Assembly: GCA_016869335.1 (NCBI GenBank)
Contig: VGEJ01000179.1
Coordinates: 1-5,971, forward strand
DNA length: 5,971 nt
DNA from: Alphaproteobacteria bacterium
GTDB lineage: Bacteria > Pseudomonadota > Alphaproteobacteria > VGEJ01
Direction: 5' to 3'
Shown here piece after piece: positions 4,886 to 5,971 of the stretch. The notes below the pieces were generated by a model. The model was not told the DNA's origin. It ran no database searches and saw only the letters and a program-made list of their open reading frames with translations. The position numbers and the translations under genes were made by a program. Within the stretch, counting starts at the first letter, position 1, and the number at the start of each line of letters is the position of its first letter.

Positions 4886-5971
4886 TCACTCGGCAGCGCG
4901 CCGTTGCTGCATCCACGCCGGCTTGTTACGCACCCGCTCGCGCACGAACGCCTGCGTCGGCAGAGTGAGGCCGAGCGAATAGAGCATCGGCTTCTCCCAC
5001 GGGTAGATGGTGCGCTCGGGCAGCGGCGTCGCGGTATCGACGATCGCGCCGTCCTTCATGATCAGCTTAAGCCGGCTCTTGTCCTGAAGGACCGTTATGT
5101 CCATCAGCGGATCGCCCTCGACAACGAGGATGTCGGCGAGCCGGCCCTCCTCGAGCGTGCCGAGCTCCCCTTGCATGCCGAGCGCGAACGCGGCGTTGCG
5201 CGTGCCGGCCTGCAGCGCCTCCATCGTCGTCATGCCGAGGTGGGTCACGAGGTGTTCCATCTCGCGCGCGTGCCACTCGCCGTAGGGCACCGAGCCCTGG
5301 CCCGAATCGGTCCCCGCCATCATCATGATGCCGGCGCGGTGGGCCTTCGACAGGTTGATGCGCGCCGCCTCGAGCTCCTGCTCATAACCCTCGACGATGC
5401 GTTCGGGCACTCCGACTTCCGGCCCCCATTCGACCGTGTTGGCCAGGAGGCTCAGCGTCGGGCAGATCGGGGTGCCGTGCTCGACGAAGGCGTCGATGTC
5501 GGCGTCCGAGAGGTAGGAGGCATGGATGACCCAGTCGAAACCCGCGCGTGCGGCGGCGGCGGCGACCGAGCCGGTGCGCGCGTGGATGGTGCAGCGCTTG
5601 CCCAGCCGGTGCGTCGTCTCGGCGATGGCGCGGAGGTCGTCGTCGCTGAGCGAGCCGGCCATCCCCTCGTGGGTGACGACGTCGCCATCGCCCGCCACCT
5701 TGATGATGTCGACGCCGTCCTTCACCTCGCGGCGCACCTCGGTGATCATTTCATCGCGCGTGTTGCACAGCACGCCGAACGAGGACACCGGGTGCTCGAT
5801 CCACGATGGCCACAGCGAGGCGATGGCATTGTAGGTCGTGATGTAGCGGCCGGCCGCGACCATCCGCGGTCCCTCGATCATGCCGCAGTTGATCGCATCG
5901 CGCACCCCGACCGCAATGTTCCAGGTCGAGCCGGGGTCACAGATCGCGGTGACGCCGGCGCGCAGCACCTT
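4886..5971 (-). CDS. Metal-dependent amidohydrolase (imidazolonepropionase-like), N-terminus missing
   Basis: 361 codons to the stop are visible. The gene continues past the right edge: the frame is open through base 5971 (first codon AAG), so the GTG at 5968 is an internal valine codon. This is the main part of an amidohydrolase-superfamily TIM barrel. LRAGVTAICDPGS (residues 3-15 of the visible part) is the family's 'aGvTTvrD' strand. Lys91 in DIIKVAGDGD is the expected bridging, carboxylated lysine. His130 (TIHAR), His150 (VIHAS) and Asp222 (AGTDSG) complete the metal and catalytic set. The N-terminal HxH pair should lie about 60 residues upstream, outside the window. GTRNAAFALGMQGELGTLEEGRLADILVVEGDPL (256-289) is the standard return to the small beta-sandwich domain. 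The last ~45 residues (PERTIYPWEKPM onward) are an unusual tail rich in aromatic and basic residues. Relatives hydrolyse cyclic amides, dipeptides at Pro/Xaa (prolidase-like) or lactones, so the substrate is undetermined. It may be co-transcribed with the MFS gene 65 bases downstream. Confidence 0.9.
   Translation of the reverse strand, partial: KVLRAGVTAICDPGSTWNIAVGVRDAINCGMIEGPRMVAAGRYITTYNAIASLWPSWIEHPVSSFGVLCNTRDEMITEVRREVKDGVDIIKVAGDGDVVTHEGMAGSLSDDDLRAIAETTHRLGKRCTIHARTGSVAAAAARAGFDWVIHASYLSDADIDAFVEHGTPICPTLSLLANTVEWGPEVGVPERIVEGYEQELEAARINLSKAHRAGIMMMAGTDSGQGSVPYGEWHAREMEHLVTHLGMTTMEALQAGTRNAAFALGMQGELGTLEEGRLADILVVEGDPLMDITVLQDKSRLKLIMKDGAIVDTATPLPERTIYPWEKPMLYSLGLTLPTQAFVRERVRNKPAWMQQRRAAE

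Noticed and set aside
5966..5968. GTG as the start of the amidohydrolase
   Set aside because: The frame stays open to the window edge, and the protein would lack the first strand and the HxH metal ligands, so this GTG encodes an internal valine.

Overview
This is a GC-rich window (my impression is high-60s % GC, not computed) with tightly packed genes. It looks like bacterial chromosome, most likely from a high-GC proteobacterium with an alphaproteobacterial flavour. That placement rests on the protein style (BtpA/SgcQ, EamA and Bcr/CflA variants), not on any marker gene. I see no rRNA, tRNA, CRISPR array, insertion sequence or phage gene, and no visible break in base composition.

Layout. 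On the minus strand at the left edge lie the start of an M42-type metallopeptidase gene (bases 1-175, cut by the window edge) and, 1 base upstream of it, a BtpA/SgcQ-family TIM-barrel gene (177-983). They are almost certainly one transcription unit. A 106-base divergent gap containing a perfect 12-bp palindrome separates btpA from a plus-strand group. That group is an aldo/keto reductase of the D-threo-aldose/L-fucose dehydrogenase and pyridoxal 4-dehydrogenase type (1090-2106), a small ChrR-like cupin protein (2134-2547) and an EamA/DMT transporter (2667-3584). The EamA gene ends exactly where a convergent minus-strand gene ends: the two TGA stops form the hexamer TGATCA. The minus-strand pair consists of a Bcr/CflA-type MFS drug:proton antiporter (3585-4820) and, 65 bases upstream of it, a metal-dependent amidohydrolase whose N-terminus lies beyond the right edge (4886-5971). 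A perfect 14-bp palindrome sits between these two.

How the genes may work together. The left half (M42 peptidase, BtpA/SgcQ protein, aldose-type AKR, cupin) has the look of a small carbohydrate or cofactor catabolic locus. The two divergent units could share the palindrome as an operator. From memory, M42 and BtpA/SgcQ proteins also occur together in the sgc cluster of E. coli. The substrate cannot be read from sequence. The two transporters and the amidohydrolase on the right are common families, and their link to the left half is unproven.

I found no convincing new defence, mobile or RNA system. The items most worth a second look are the free-standing ChrR-like cupin that keeps an anti-sigma-style linker but lacks the zinc-binding anti-sigma domain, the two intergenic palindromes, and the M42-BtpA pairing opposite an aldose-type reductase.
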